Of a stretch of 64,000 bases of DNA, positions 10,342 through 24,000 are shown piece by piece (positions within the stretch are counted from its first letter, which is position 1; the number at the start of each line of letters is the position of its first letter). This DNA is from Pelobates cultripes (lineage: Eukaryota; Chordata; Amphibia; Anura; Pelobatidae). The DNA lies in assembly GCA_933207985.1 (NCBI GenBank), contig OW240920.1:130952167-131016166 (forward strand), given 5' to 3'. The notes under the pieces are model-generated. The model was given only the letters and a program-made list of their open reading frames with translations. It had not been told where the DNA came from and made no database searches. The translations under genes and the position numbers were made by a program.

Positions 10342-11349
10342 AGCTGCTTGTTCTCCTCAATTATGTCCATCTTTGACTTTAGGAATAATTATGTTATTGA
10401 TGTTAACAATGTATTTGATTCTGAACCTACAAGACCCATTAGCCCTGTACCCATCAGACACCACACCTTAAACCAACAAGAACTTTTCATAAAATTAGAA
10501 AAAGCATTAACATCTGAAATTAAACTAAAATGGGAAATAGCCACCATGAAAAAATACATAGAAGAGCAAATCACTCCCCGAGGCTTAAGATTGCTCAAAC
10601 TCCCTGCCTCAGATCAAGATGACTTAGAATTCATGGACGAGTGGTACAGTATACTTGAACTATGCACATTCGGACTCATGGAAACTCTAGTCACTAAAAA
10701 AAGTAAAAAATTGTCACTACTAGACATAGAAATTAATGACTTAAAAGAGAAACTAATGCCATTTATGGATACACGTGTATACAGACAAAACTCTATCCTT
10801 ATTCAAAGCAAAATAGAAAAAATAGAAATGGACACCAAACACCTCAAAATCAAGAAATATATTAGAGACAAACACGACTACGCAAACAAACAAGTGAGGA
10901 CATATCACTTAAACAAAAAATACATTTCTGACAACCCTCCTCACATTGAATACTCCTCTGAACCATACAAATATGACAGATCTCATCACCAACAAATTGC
11001 ACCCAAACCCTCATACCGACCACCACAACACCACTACCAAGGACACAGACCCCCTACCGGTCTCCCTTCAAACCACACACTTATAGAACTAACCACTACC
11101 ACCACCAACCTACCTCCAAGCCATCCTACTCTCACCCTCCCCAACACTTACCAGCACCCCAAAGATATCGCAAAACTTCATATAAACCACCACGATCACC
11201 CCACTATTACAATGTACCTGAACACTCACCCAAACCCCAAAGACCCCAATACGCAAATAGTCACCAACAATATTCCAATTTCACCCAATCACCTACTATT
11301 CCCAATCACCCAAATCGTTTCCAATTACTGTCACTTGACTCAGAAATAG
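10336..11349 (+). pseudogene. PLE N-terminal coding region (coiled coil, His/Pro-rich linker)
   Basis: An open frame of 337 codons. The first Met (10336) overlaps the end of the inverted arm; Met10 (10363, MSIFDF) is an equally good start. Residues about 45-200 are Leu/Lys/Glu-rich with heptad-like spacing and contain IKKYIRDKHDY, similar to the KK-RD-DY block before the reverse transcriptase in Penelope-like proteins. After about residue 205 a His/Pro/Thr-rich linker follows. The frame is lost within the linker, and the protein resumes in another frame by about 11430. It is probably one ORF with the RT-endonuclease part, broken by indels. Confidence 0.65.
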
Positions 11350-11429
11350 AAAACGAAGATCATTTTTTAGAGATTCGCACCCACCCAAATTTAACAGCCA
11401 ATACACCTTACCCTCCACGAACAAAAAAA

Positions 11430-13786
11430 AGAATTTTAAGCCCAGAGGTAAACGCAGCGGCGGAAGAGCACAAAAGAGAAAGGCTAGACAGACCGTAAAC
11501 CCTTTAAACACTTCCTACAACGGTATTTTTAATCTGTCCAACAAAATCTTATCCGCCACCCAAATATCCGTCCTTAATAAAGGTATGAAATTTGCACCGA
11601 CTAACCCTTTTAAATCTTTCGAAGCCTTTTTAGACATCAACAAATTTGTTCGCAAAGCTACACTAAAGAGATTTTTTAATGACAAATTACCCACCACAAC
11701 CAATTCTCCACCCCCCATGCCTAATATCAATAACCCCAATAACATCAACACTCACTGCAAATCTGCACCCCTCATCATGTTCGAAAAACTTGTGTTAAAA
11801 GACTTTGAAAAAATTAAATATAACAAATATGACTCACACAACCTCACCCATGCCGAGCGCAACACACTGAAACAACTACAAGAAGACAAAGATATTGTCA
11901 TAAAGCCGGCAGATAAAGGAGGTGGGATCGTTATCCTATCTAGCAAGATGTACATAGATGAGGCACATAGACAACTACATGATACAGAAACATATAACAA
12001 ACTACCCTCTGACCCCACCCCTACCATCCAAATCACCCTATCCACTTTTTTACAAAAAGGCTTGGATTCTGGCATCCTAACCAAAAACGAATACAACTAT
12101 CTTAACATCAAATACCCTAAACTCCCTGTCATATACTTTTTACCAAAGATACATAAAAATATTAATAACCCCCCTGGCAGACCCATCGTGTCAGGGATAA
12201 ATTCCCTACTCTGCAATCTGTCAGAATACATTGACATACTCCTCCAACCATCCGTTAAATTAATGCGCTCTTACCTAAAAGACTCTATGTCACTACTACG
12301 TTTTTTAGACAAATTCAAATGGCAAACTAATTACATTTTAGCTACTTGTGATGTCCAATCCCTATACACTATTATACCCCACCATATAGGATGCCAGGCA
12401 ATCAGAGAAATTTTAACTAAAGAAAACAGAATCCCCCCTGCCCAAATAGATTTTATTTTAGAAGGTATTAATATCATTTTAACCAACAACTATTTTTGTT
12501 TTTTTTGGTTTTTTGACTCCTTTTACCTACAAAAACAAGGCACTGCGATGGGTACAAGGTTCGCGCCAAGCTATGCCAACCTCTTTATGGCCGACTGGGA
12601 ATCCACGGCCATATGGGGAAGGCACGCTTGGTGTACGATCCTTGTAACATATTTTAGATATATAGATGATTTGTTTTTTATCTGGGATGGCACAGAAGCT
12701 CTTTTTAACTCTTTTATCCACCACCTCAACATCAACAATAGAGGCATTACCCTAACCCATGAAACAAGTAAGGAATCTATTAATTTTTTAGACCTCAACA
12801 TCTTCATTACAGACAACACCATCCACACCAAAACATTTTTTTAAAAAGTCTGCGTCAACACAGCTATCGAAAGATCTAGCTGCCGTTACAAACCTTGGTT
12901 GGAAAGTGCCCCTCAAAGCCAATTCCTTCGTCTCAGAAGGAATTGCTCCCAAATAGAAGATTTTAACAAACAATCAAATTATCTAAAAGAAAAATTTATT
13001 GAGAAAAATTACTCACCAACCCGCCTCAACACCATTATAAATACCATCACCAAAAAAGATAGAGCAGACCTCCTAACTTACAATACCCAACCCACCACCA
13101 ACACCATGCCCCTTCCTGTTATTTTCAATTTTAATAACAAAAGTGGCCATGTCAAAAAAATTATCAAAAAACATTGGCACCTCTTAAAAGAAGACGAAAT
13201 ACTTAAAAATATTATACCTGACAAGCCTAATGTTGTCTTTAGAGGTGCCCCAAACTTCAAATCCATTTTAACCACCAATTTTACAAAAGAAACCAAACCT
13301 ACTTTTAATTCTTTTATGCCCAATGCCAGTGGCTTTTATAAATGTAAAAGATGCATTGTATGCAAAAACACAGACCCCTACGTCCCTTCCAAAACCAACA
13401 GTTTTAAATCTAATATCACCAACAAAACCTATAAAATTAAAGATTTTATCAGTTGCAATACCAAAAATGTCATCTACTTGTTGGAGTGCCCTTGTGGTCT
13501 CCAGTATGTAGGGATGACCACAAGAAGTCTTAAAGTGAGACTGAGTGAACACTGTAGAAATATCAAAAAAGGCTACCTGAATCACTCAGTCTCCAAACAC
13601 TTTTGTACACATAACAACGACATAAGACACCTTAAATGCATCAGCATAAAAAAATGTATAATACCATGGAGAGGTGGTAACATTAAGAACATATTAGGTA
13701 AAGCTGAGATGGAATGGGTTTTTAATCTCAAAACTCTTACCCCATCTGGTTTAAATGTTGATTTTGACCTGTTTAATTTTATTTAA
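11430..13786 (+). pseudogene. PLE reverse transcriptase and GIY-YIG-type endonuclease
   Basis: The reading frame is open from about 11430, with a Met at 11585. It shows the Penelope-like series: NLSNKIL ... VLNKGMKFAPT, DIVIKPADKGGG, LPKIHK ... PGRPIVSG, CDVQSLYT, GTAMGTRFAPSYANLF, and the catalytic YIDD at 12659-12670, then FLDLNIF. A TAA at 12842-12844 interrupts the frame, which continues unchanged through RSSCRYKPWL and LRLRRNC. The endonuclease has CKRCIVC (13346-13366), NVIYLLECPCGLQYVGMT (13466-13519) and RSLKVRLSEH. The RT would copy RNA primed at a nick made by the endonuclease. All key residues seem present. Confidence 0.85.
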
Positions 13787-14523
13787 ATTCCTATATACAA
13801 CCCTTATCTACATGCTTTTATTCTTTATGTCTGGACCTAACCAACCCTCATAATAATAATAATCTTTTAAGTTTTATTTTTTCATCTATGCCTTTCCATT
13901 TATGTATCTTGTATTCTGTGTAATCTTTAATTTTATCTATTATTTTCATTTAACATCTGTATTATTACTCTGGGGTATAATATAACCCCTATTTAAATCA
14001 TTATGTTTGGAATTATATTACCCCCTTTTCATGCATACTCCATTTACATATATCTCTGTATCTCTGTACCTTTAAACCATCTATTTTTTTTTTGGTTCTT
14101 TTAATGAACTTTAATCAAACCCTTTTTTTTTTAACTTTAATCAAACAACTTTTTTTTTTTTTCCTCCCTTTCTTTCTCTTTAAAAACAACTTTCTCACTC
14201 TAGTTTTCACATTTAAATAATTTAAATGGACTCATCACCTTTATAACATCACTCCCATACTCTTGAATCCTAATTTTGAAAAGTGATTTTAAAAATTGTC
14301 TCTGATTGGCCAATTACCCCTTTTTCGCAATTTTCAAATTAACATAGCCCTATTTAAACAACCCCTGCCAGGTTACTACTTTTATCCCATTCTGAAGAAG
14401 CCACTTATGGTGAAACGCGTTTATGGTTATTAATTCTGTATTTTACTGTGTATTTTAGATCAATAAAAGTTTTTGGCTACTTTATTGTACCAATCCTCTT
14501 TTTATTGCACTCTTTATGCACTT
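13787..14523 (+). other. PLE 3' UTR
   Basis: AT-rich, with T-runs at about 14086-14162 and the ribozyme-like motif near its end. It is almost identical to 2727-3463. A short divergent patch at 14320-14330 (CCCCTTTTTCG against CACTTTTGGTG) is the main difference. Confidence 0.75.
14381..14428 (+). ncRNA. Hammerhead-ribozyme-like motif, PLE copy 2
   Basis: The bases are identical to 3321-3368: CTGAAGA core, hairpin, GAAA, palindromic ACGCGT, and flanking CCAT/ATGG able to form stem I. Its position upstream of the 3' arm matches hammerheads reported in Penelope-like elements. Activity is untested. Confidence 0.5.
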
Positions 14524-15391
14524 TAAACAACTTTTTGTTTTTACCTATTCCTGGCATTTTAACCTTTCCTGGTTACTTTTACTTCCATTGGCAATTTTAA
14601 AGTTCCAGTACTCCAAGAAATCCTAGGTGGGGATCATACCACCGGCGCCTATCCATAGAGCAGTACCTCTGCTCTATCTTTGTGAGTATTATTTTATTTT
14701 CTCTACTACTCTCTTAACCTATCACAATTGAGAGCACTATTGCTGCTTTTTATTCTTCTATATTGGAGCCTTGGATCACCAGACGGTGCTGACGGACGTA
14801 TCGCCGCTACATATCCTATAAGCGGGGATTATACCGCTGTACGCTATCCACACCAGAGCTGGCCATAGCTCCCTCAAATGTGAGTTTTTTACCTCTTCTT
14901 ATCTGCACATTGAACCACATCAAAATTGAGAGCACTATTGTTGCTTTCTGTCTTTCTTTTTCGAGCTCTGGACTACCAGACGGTGCTGACGGAGACCCCT
15001 CCCTACATATCCCATAAGCGGGGATTATACCGCTGTACGCAATCCACACCAGAGCTGGCCATAGCTCTCCTGAATGTGAGTTCTTTACTTTTTGTTACCT
15101 ATCACACCCTGAACTTTCATACTATACCATTAGTCGCCTCTACCTCTCTTGTATTTACATATACGGAACGGTCTACACTAGACACATCCACAGAGGAACT
15201 CTATCAAGTATCCTAGACCATCTATTGGCACCCTAGCAATACTTTACTGGACTATCTACCCTTATTTGGCGCAGCCCTTCCATATCTTTTTGTATCTATC
15301 CACCGAAGGACCCGAGGGGTTTTCCTTCATTTGGGTTGCTGCCTACCTTGACTAATTTTGTGATTACTAGCGCTGAATTCTTTTTGTGTTT
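14524..15391 (+). repeat. Right (3') arm of PLE copy 2
   Basis: It contains tandem units of about 197 bp: GAGCACTATTG recurs at 14733 and 14931, and CACCAGAGCTGG at 14851 and 15047. Each unit has AAGCGGGGATTATACCGCTGTACGC. The function of the units is unknown. Confidence 0.85.
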
Positions 15392-15922
15392 ACACTGCAT
15401 TATATACACACACTATACAAACACACTGCATTATATACACAGTGTGTTTGTGTAGTGTATGTGTATATAATGGTGTGTGTGTGTGAGGGGGCATTTTTTA
15501 TTAAATTATTATTTTTTTATATTTTTTATTTTTGTTGCCCCCTCCTCTCCCTGCTTGTTACCTGGCCAGGGAAGAAGGATATAGCATTCCCTGGTGGTCC
15601 AGTGGCATTGTTTGAACTGTGGGGAGCGGGCAGCAAGCACTTACTCACCTCCCAGCAGTTCCTCCAGCTCCCCAGTGTAAGTCTCGCGGCCAGCGTGCCG
15701 CGCGGGTCTCGCGAGAGTTACACTGGGGAGCTGGAGGAGCTGCTGGGAGGTGAGTAAGCGCTTGCTGCCGCCCCCCCCAGGACCGCCGGGTTTGTAATGA
15801 GCGGTCCTAGGAGGTATTATCGGCAAGATCGGTAACTGAATTGGCCGATACCCATATTGCCAAAAATACCGAATATCGGCCGATTATATCAGTAAAACCG
15901 ATAATCGGTTGATCCCTAGTCA
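15392..15922. mobile_element. Microsatellite plus foldback element, second copy
   Basis: A TATA/CA microsatellite (15392-15485) is followed by the duplicate of 4421-4856. The palindrome is at 15632-15766, again with AGGTGAGTAAG in each arm. The match to the first copy is almost perfect. Confidence 0.6.
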
Positions 15923-17275
15923 TCAACCTTGCCCTTGATACATCATTAGATTCAAAAGAGGGGAGGAAAAAAATAAAATAAGGATGAGGTAGGTATCAGA
16001 TGCCCATGAAAGCTCAAAGGAATGGAGACAGAATTTGGAGTCGATAGAAGGAACAAAGTGAATAGATAGAACGTGTAGTAAGTGAACAACAACTAGGAGA
16101 CTCACTGAAATCAATATGCAGAGCGTGCGAGCCTGCCAAGCCGTCTGGTCAGAGATGAAATCTGGCACGGAGAGCCACAGTACAGACAGCAAAAGGATAC
16201 CTGAGAAGGGTTAGAAGTCAATATTCATTAAGATTGAAATACGTATACTTAATTGTTTTAGAATGGTTTGACTTCTTGCCTGCTTTCTGCTGAGTGCCCC
16301 TCTCTTGCTACGAGCTTCTGTTACCTCTCCTGAGCTACGCCCTGCCATGTATGGGTAGCTCATTGATTGAGAATGTCTGGCTTGGCTTAGGTAAAATGCT
16401 GCAAGCTCCAGAAGAGATAGCGAGATGCACCCAGCATGCCGCAAGTAAAAATTCAAAACGCTCTAAAACCGGTTTAACTACTTACATTGTGGGGTTAGGA
16501 TCAGTGCACTCCTGAAACCATAACCACTACTGTGCTCTGTAGTAGTTATGGTGCTTAGAGTGTTCCTTAAAACAGAGGTGGATAGAAGACATGTGTAGCA
16601 CATCTGTATTGCTGTCAAAGTATGGTATTCCAAAATACCTAACATGCAGGTGTAAACTCTGCTCCGCGTAGGAGCACAGAGTGTCAGCTGATATGCTCAG
16701 TCAATCATGGCCAAAAACCACACTAGCGATAAGGAGAGTGAAGGCCAAGACACGGGAGCCTGGGGGAACTCAAGTTGTGTCAGTTCACTCAAATACTGTT
16801 TGACCCCATAAACATTGCAATGGGCTGCTTAGAATCCCCTTTTAAGTCATGGAATCCTATTCAGCAACAATCTCTCAATAAAATGAATATGTAAATGAGG
16901 ACAAAATATCACATCATTTCACCATATAATTTACATCCAAGTAACACAGCTTTATATATACATATATCCCAAATACACTGACCTGCTGGCATTAAGTTTT
17001 TCATACTGTGGGTCACAACCCCACCTAGTGGCCTATACTGTTATTACAACTCAAACTCCAGACAACTTTCTAAAGCACTGAATACATTTTAAATGTTAAA
17101 AATTTAAAAGGGGCACGGTTTGTTTGTAAACTTTGCTTAAGTGGAAATTTAAAGGGAATCTCCAAGCACCATGACCACTTTACTGATTTGAAGTGGTCTT
17201 TGTACATGGAGTCTGTATGATGAGCGCTTTGCTATGTAGCACTGCACATACTGAGTTTAAACCATTTAGAAACAT
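15923..17275. other. Non-coding DNA, second copy of 4857-6223
   Basis: No gene was recognised. This is part of the near-identical duplication, and it lacks the 12-bp insert present in the first copy. Confidence 0.7.
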
Positions 17276-17596
17276 AGAATGTGACGGCAGAGAAGAACCA
17301 TTCGGCCCATCTAGTCTGCCCAATTTTCTAAATACTTTCATTAGTCCCTGGCCTTATCTTATAGTTAGGATAGCCTTATGCCTATCCCACACATGCTTAA
17401 ACTCTCTCACTGTGTTAACCTCTACCACTTCAGATGGAAGGCTATTCCATGCATCCACTACCCTCTCCATAAAATTGTACTTCCTTATATTAATTTTTAA
17501 ACCTTTACCCCTCTAATTTAAGACTGTTTTCTTGTTCTGGTCGTTTTCCTTCTTTTAAATAGAGTCTCCTAATTTACTGTGTTGATTCCCTTTATG
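17276..17596 (-). mobile_element. CR1-like LINE 3' fragment, split by insertion
   Basis: Minus-strand LINE 3' end. It continues at about 18443-18720 after an intervening plus-strand LINE. The uninterrupted form at 55745-56480 shows that the two parts were once adjacent (TTCCCTTTATG joined to ATGTTTCTAT). Confidence 0.75.
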
Positions 17597-18440
17597 GAAG
17601 CGAATTAGGGATAACAACACACGAAAAGGACTTGGGAATTGTTATAGACAACAAACTATGCAACAATGTGCAATGTCAATCAGCAGTGGCCAAGGCCAGT
17701 AAGGTATGGTCATGCATGAAAAAGGGCATTCATTCTCAGGACAAGAATATCATTTTGCCTCTTTATAAATCACTGGTAAGACCTCATATTGAATATGCTG
17801 TGCAATTTTGGGCACCTGTTCTAAAGAAGGATATTATGGCACTAGAAAAAGTGCAGAGGCTGGCAACAAAATTCATAAAAGGAATGGAACATATCGGCTA
17901 TGAAGAAAGGTTAACAAATTTAAAACCTATTTAGTTTAGAAAAACGTCGCCTGAGAGGGGATATGATAACATTATACAAATATATTCGGGGCCAATACAA
18001 ACCATTGTGTGGAAATCTATTCACAAACCGGACTTTACATAGGACACGAGGCCATGCGTTTAGACTGGAAGAAAGAAGATTTCGTCTAAGGCAAAGGAAA
18101 GGTTTTTTTACTGTAAGAACAATTAGGATGTGGAATTCTCTGCCTGAAGAAGTGGTTTTATCAGAGTCCATACAGATGTTCAAACGGCTACTAGATGCAT
18201 ACTTGCAAGAACAGAATATTCAAGGATGTAATCTTTCAATGTAGGGTAATAACTGCTTGATCCAAGAATAAATCTGACTGCCATTCTGGGGTCAAGAAGG
18301 AAGTTTTTTCCTAGCTTGTTGCAAAATTGTGCTTCAAACTGGGTTTTTTTTGCCTTCTTTTGGATCAACAGCAAAAAACAAATGTGAGGTAGGCTGAACT
18401 TGATGGACGCAAGTCTCTTTTCAGCTATGTAACTATATGT
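17597..18440 (+). mobile_element. CR1-like LINE 3' end inserted in another LINE
   Basis: The RT C-terminal block is in two frames. 17632-17934 carries GIVIDNKL, LPLYKSLVRPHIEY, FWAPVLKKDI and RLATKFIKG; after a frame break 17963-18244 carries RTRGHAFRLEERRFRLRQRKGFF and WNSLPEEVV. The 3' UTR ends in GGCTGAACTTGATGGACG ... CAGCTATGTAACTAT, a common frog LINE tail (also inverted at about 44090-44135). It is 5'-truncated and inactive, and inserted within an older minus-strand LINE. Confidence 0.8.
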
Positions 18441-18720
18441 AATGTTTCTATCATATCCCCCATGTCTCGTCTTTCCTCCAAGCTATACATGTTAAGATCC
18501 TTTAACCTTTCCTGGTAAGTTTAATCCTGCAATCCATGAACCAGTTTAGTAGCCCTTCTCTGAACTCTCTCTAAGGTATCAATATCCTTCTGAAGATACG
18601 GTCTCCAGTACTGTGTACAATACTCCAAGTGAGGTCTCACCAGTGTTCTGTACAATGGCATGGGCACTTCCCTCTTTCTACTGCTAATCCCTCTCCCTAT
18701 ACAGCCAAGCATTCTGTTGT
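18441..18720 (-). mobile_element. CR1-like LINE, continuation of split copy
   Basis: The minus-strand frame (18712-18521) reads [32 protein letters not shown] and [15 protein letters not shown], the conserved end of CR1-like reverse transcriptase. Confidence 0.8.
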
Positions 18721-19810
18721 CAAAAGTGTAATTCTACCCACAGCAACATCACTGGGCCATCACGCCACAACCTTCCCATGCTACGCATGTCCTGCCATTC
18801 CAACGAGGTAGTGTGATTTCTGCTGGGTAGGATCAGGGCTTTAGCTCCATTTGTTTTTTATCTTGGGTGAGGGCCAGCACAGCCAGGGCTACTCCAACTA
18901 GAGTTACCTGATCCACCATGTTTTCAGGGACACATAGCATGGATACATATTGATAGGCAGCACATGAAAAGGGTTGCCCTGTAGTATGTAGAATTCAGAA
19001 GGTGTATAAGATTAAATAATTAGGCAATGAAGAATCCTGCAGAATATGTATTATACATAGTGCAGGGCAACTCTTTTCCTAAATATGCCAAAATTATACG
19101 TGTCCATGAAAACATGATGAATCTGTTAAACCCAACTCTAACCAAAACCAGTGTTTTATAAATTCCTAGTTTTTTTGGCTGGAGTAATCCTTTACCCTCT
19201 GAACTCTATTAAAAGGAACACTCCAAGCACTATAGCTCGCTGTTGTGGTTATGGTGCCCCCTCTTATAAGTAGTCAAACCATTTAAAAATGTTTTGACTT
19301 TTTTCCCTGGGGTCTGATGGGTGCTGCTCCCTGCTTTCAACTACTAGCGATGGAGTGCAGTGCAGGGCTTTGCTTATTCGCTGAGAGCGATCATGTGATG
19401 GTCTCAGTCAATGCACTAGTCCAGCGCCGCAGGGTTTAGCAGGGCTCTCTATTGTGAATAGATTAAAGCAGTTTGACTACTTACAATAACGCAACATATG
19501 TAACATGCAGAGTGAGGGGGAAAATGTATTTACATTTTCAGATACAAGCCATTTTATCCACTGCTAAGTGGCCTCAATGCTTCAGTGTAAAGCATTCAGG
19601 CGGACCCGTCAAAAGCACTCACTGCTAACCTGAAATTAGAGCCTCTAATGCTAACCTGGCAGAGGGAATGAGAAAAACACTACTATACAGATTCACATCT
19701 AAAAACACTTGAAATAACCCATTTCCTAGATAATCAGTCTCACAGTTGCTACAGAATATTGACTGTGCAGTCATACTAGCATTAAAGCTACAGGCCTTTT
19801 TCAAATGACA
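18721..19810. other. Intergenic DNA with MITE fragments
   Basis: No gene was seen. AAAGGAACACTCCAAGCACTATAG at about 19213 and the following GTGGTTATGGTGCC are pieces of the dispersed palindromic repeat family found repeatedly in this window. Confidence 0.6.
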
Positions 19811-21655
<1,845 letters not shown>

Positions 21656-21925
21656 TCAAACTAAAGCGTCCCTTTTGCCCCCACCTGATATTCTATGGGT
21701 GGGGACATATTTATTAAACAGTGAGCAGCCAGTGACTACTCACTGTTAACATACCAGCATTGCTGGGGTTAAAGAACAATTCGCTATAAAGACCCCTTTG
21801 CATTAAGCTGGGGCCAGCAAATTAGGAGGAGGAGCCTAGATTGGTCCACTTGTTAATAATGGTGGATTGACATGTCACGGTCCACCTGTAAACAGTGTAT
21901 GGGAATGGTGGGCAACCTTTGTTCT

Positions 21926-22012
21926 ACATCTCTCCTGGTGCCGCTTCGCCAGCATTATGGCTGCAAGAGCTTTCTGGGAGATGTAGTCCACAACATCTGG
22001 AGTGCCAAATAT
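21926..22012. repeat. MITE fragment with CTACATCTC/GAGATGTAG arms
   Basis: TGGGCAACCTTTGTTCTACATCTC and GAGATGTAGTCCACAACATC resemble a widespread hAT-type non-autonomous element. The copy is damaged and the ends are uncertain. Confidence 0.4.
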
Positions 22013-22343
22013 TAGCTACCCATGTGCTATAATAATAAATCTGGAATCATGTCAGTGTCTGCCAGGATCCCACCTGGGGTGGCAATAGTGGACATGCCTG
22101 TGTACCCTTGACCGCCACCCGAGGGCAGGGCATGGGGACTGTAATATAGCTAGGCGAGTGACATCCCACTACTTCAGACATCAAAAATCTTTCAAGCAAT
22201 CAGCGTCATATTTCAATCATCCTGCAGTGCTTGGCCAGACTGAGATGCATTTACAACTCTGGCTCGTTTTGTTTTGTAACAAAAACTCTGACATTGTTAA
22301 ATATTAGGAAGTGTCCAGTCTTCATCTGAATAATCCCATGCAG

Positions 22344-22519
22344 CAGGGGTTCCCAACCCAGTCCTCAGGTACCCCCTACCAGTACAGAATTTAGGGATCA
22401 CCCTGTTGTGTCTAAAGTGTTTGTTTTTTTCTTATTCTAAAAACACCGTCGACACAACTGGGTAAACCCTAAACCCTGGACTGTTAGGGGGTATTTGAGG
22501 ACTGGGTTGGGAACCACTG
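22344..22519. mobile_element. hAT-type MITE with target duplication
   Basis: A 176-bp element with long inverted ends: CAGGGGTTCCCAACCCAGTC at the left and GACTGGGTTGGGAACCACTG at the right. The flanks CCATGCAG (22336-22343) and CCATACAG (22520-22527) match in 7 of 8 bases. An 8-bp target duplication and the CAG-like tip are hallmarks of hAT elements. It is non-coding. Confidence 0.85.
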
Positions 22520-22527
22520 CCATACAG

Positions 22528-24000
22528 AATGAATAAACACAAAGATTGAATGCAAGGAGGTCTTTAAAATTGTAATGTCTATAGGTCTACTACCTTGGGG
22601 TTCCTTGCGACCTCCCAAAGTAAGGCACACATCCCTCAGAGCAAATTTGGTTGGACAACAACAACTACTGTACTGGTAGAGATAAACAAGTTGCAGTTAT
22701 GACATTTGCACACAGACTGAAGGAGGTGAAAGATTTTAACTTTCACAATATAATTTTTACCTCCATAAGCATTAAAGGTTCATGAAATCTCTTGATTGGG
22801 GCAAGCTTGTAGAACACGGACTTGATTTTGCAATTATAACTTGAATTATGGAGTTCTGCATACAAGTGATCATTGGATATCCACTCCCAGCAAGGTTGGA
22901 TGAATTTACACTGGATAAAGCAGAAGTGTAATTTGTGCATTATCAATATGGCTGTAAAGGGAACAGGCCATTGGTGTTAGGTTTATCAAATCACTCAATG
23001 ATGATTTGACAGATAAAGAAGGGACTGTACCAACAGACGTCTAACACCATAACCACTGCAAGGAGCTGTAGTGGTTATGGTGCTGCTTTTTAAATGTCAT
23101 ATAATAATGTAATATTCCATGAGCATCCTCCACAACATTGAACCATGAAATAATAAAATAATAATAATCCTAAATATTACTGCCTAAGCCCTAAACAAAC
23201 AATATTCTCAATTAAGCAAACATGTAAAAATACTCTAATATACTGCTGTCACAATGGAATCCACTGTAAACTGGTTTCTGATTATTCATCAGTCGTCAAC
23301 TCACACAGAACTGCTAATTACGTATTTCTTTAATCAGCACACATCCAGATACCTGTGAAATAGAGGTGATACTCCCCAGCAGGAGTGGGGACGTTTGCTG
23401 TGAATATGTAGAATTTAAATGAAGCAGGAAGGAAATAAATTAAGAACAGCTCCCAAAGGATCTGCTACTAATAATGTAACTCCCTGTGATTTAACAAATT
23501 ACACACTAATTCTACCGCCCAACCTGGTAACAGAGTTTTTTCAGAAAACCTGGATCTGTGGAAAGTTCACAAAGGGAATAGAACGTTTAGGCCAAAATTT
23601 CAGAAATGCAATATATTTTGGCAATTTATGCTAACATTTGCAATTCTCTCATCCATTAATAACTCCCCATTTAAAGCACCAGTAAAATAAGGGGAGGGGG
23701 GGAATCTGACAACCCCATTACAAGTACTCCCTTTATAATAGATCATTGATTTCAATCTTAAAGGCTATAAATTATGCACATTACAGGGCAGCCTTCTTCG
23801 TGTGTTACCATGGACACCGATTAATGATCTGCTTAAAATACAAATATAATGGACCATAGCTGCCTGAAGTCCTGAATAAACATTCATCTGTGGAAGTTCC
23901 AAAAGCATTTTTGTAAAAGTCGAAGCAACATATTTATTCTGCAACATTCTATGGAATGAATTACAAAGTATCACAGTCTAGATGTAACAGTTTCTAAGCA
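22528..24000. other. Intergenic DNA, no gene seen
   Basis: Moderately AT-rich. It contains a palindromic repeat core at 23044-23083 (CACCATAACCACTGC ... GTAGTGGTTATGGTG). Short open frames lack conserved features. Confidence 0.6.

Larger units (their letters stand above)
9475..15391 (+). mobile_element. Near-complete Penelope-like element, copy 2
   Basis: The layout is an inverted arm (9475-10341), an N-terminal coiled-coil coding region, a reverse transcriptase, a Cys cluster, a GIY-YIG-type endonuclease ending at 13786, an AT-rich 3' UTR, and a forward 3' arm (14524-15391). The outer ends are inverted copies (TAAACACAAAAAGAATTC). The protein region has two frame changes and one in-frame stop, so it is inactive now, but it is well preserved. 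Endonuclease-bearing Penelope-like elements of this plan are known in fish and amphibians. Confidence 0.85.
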
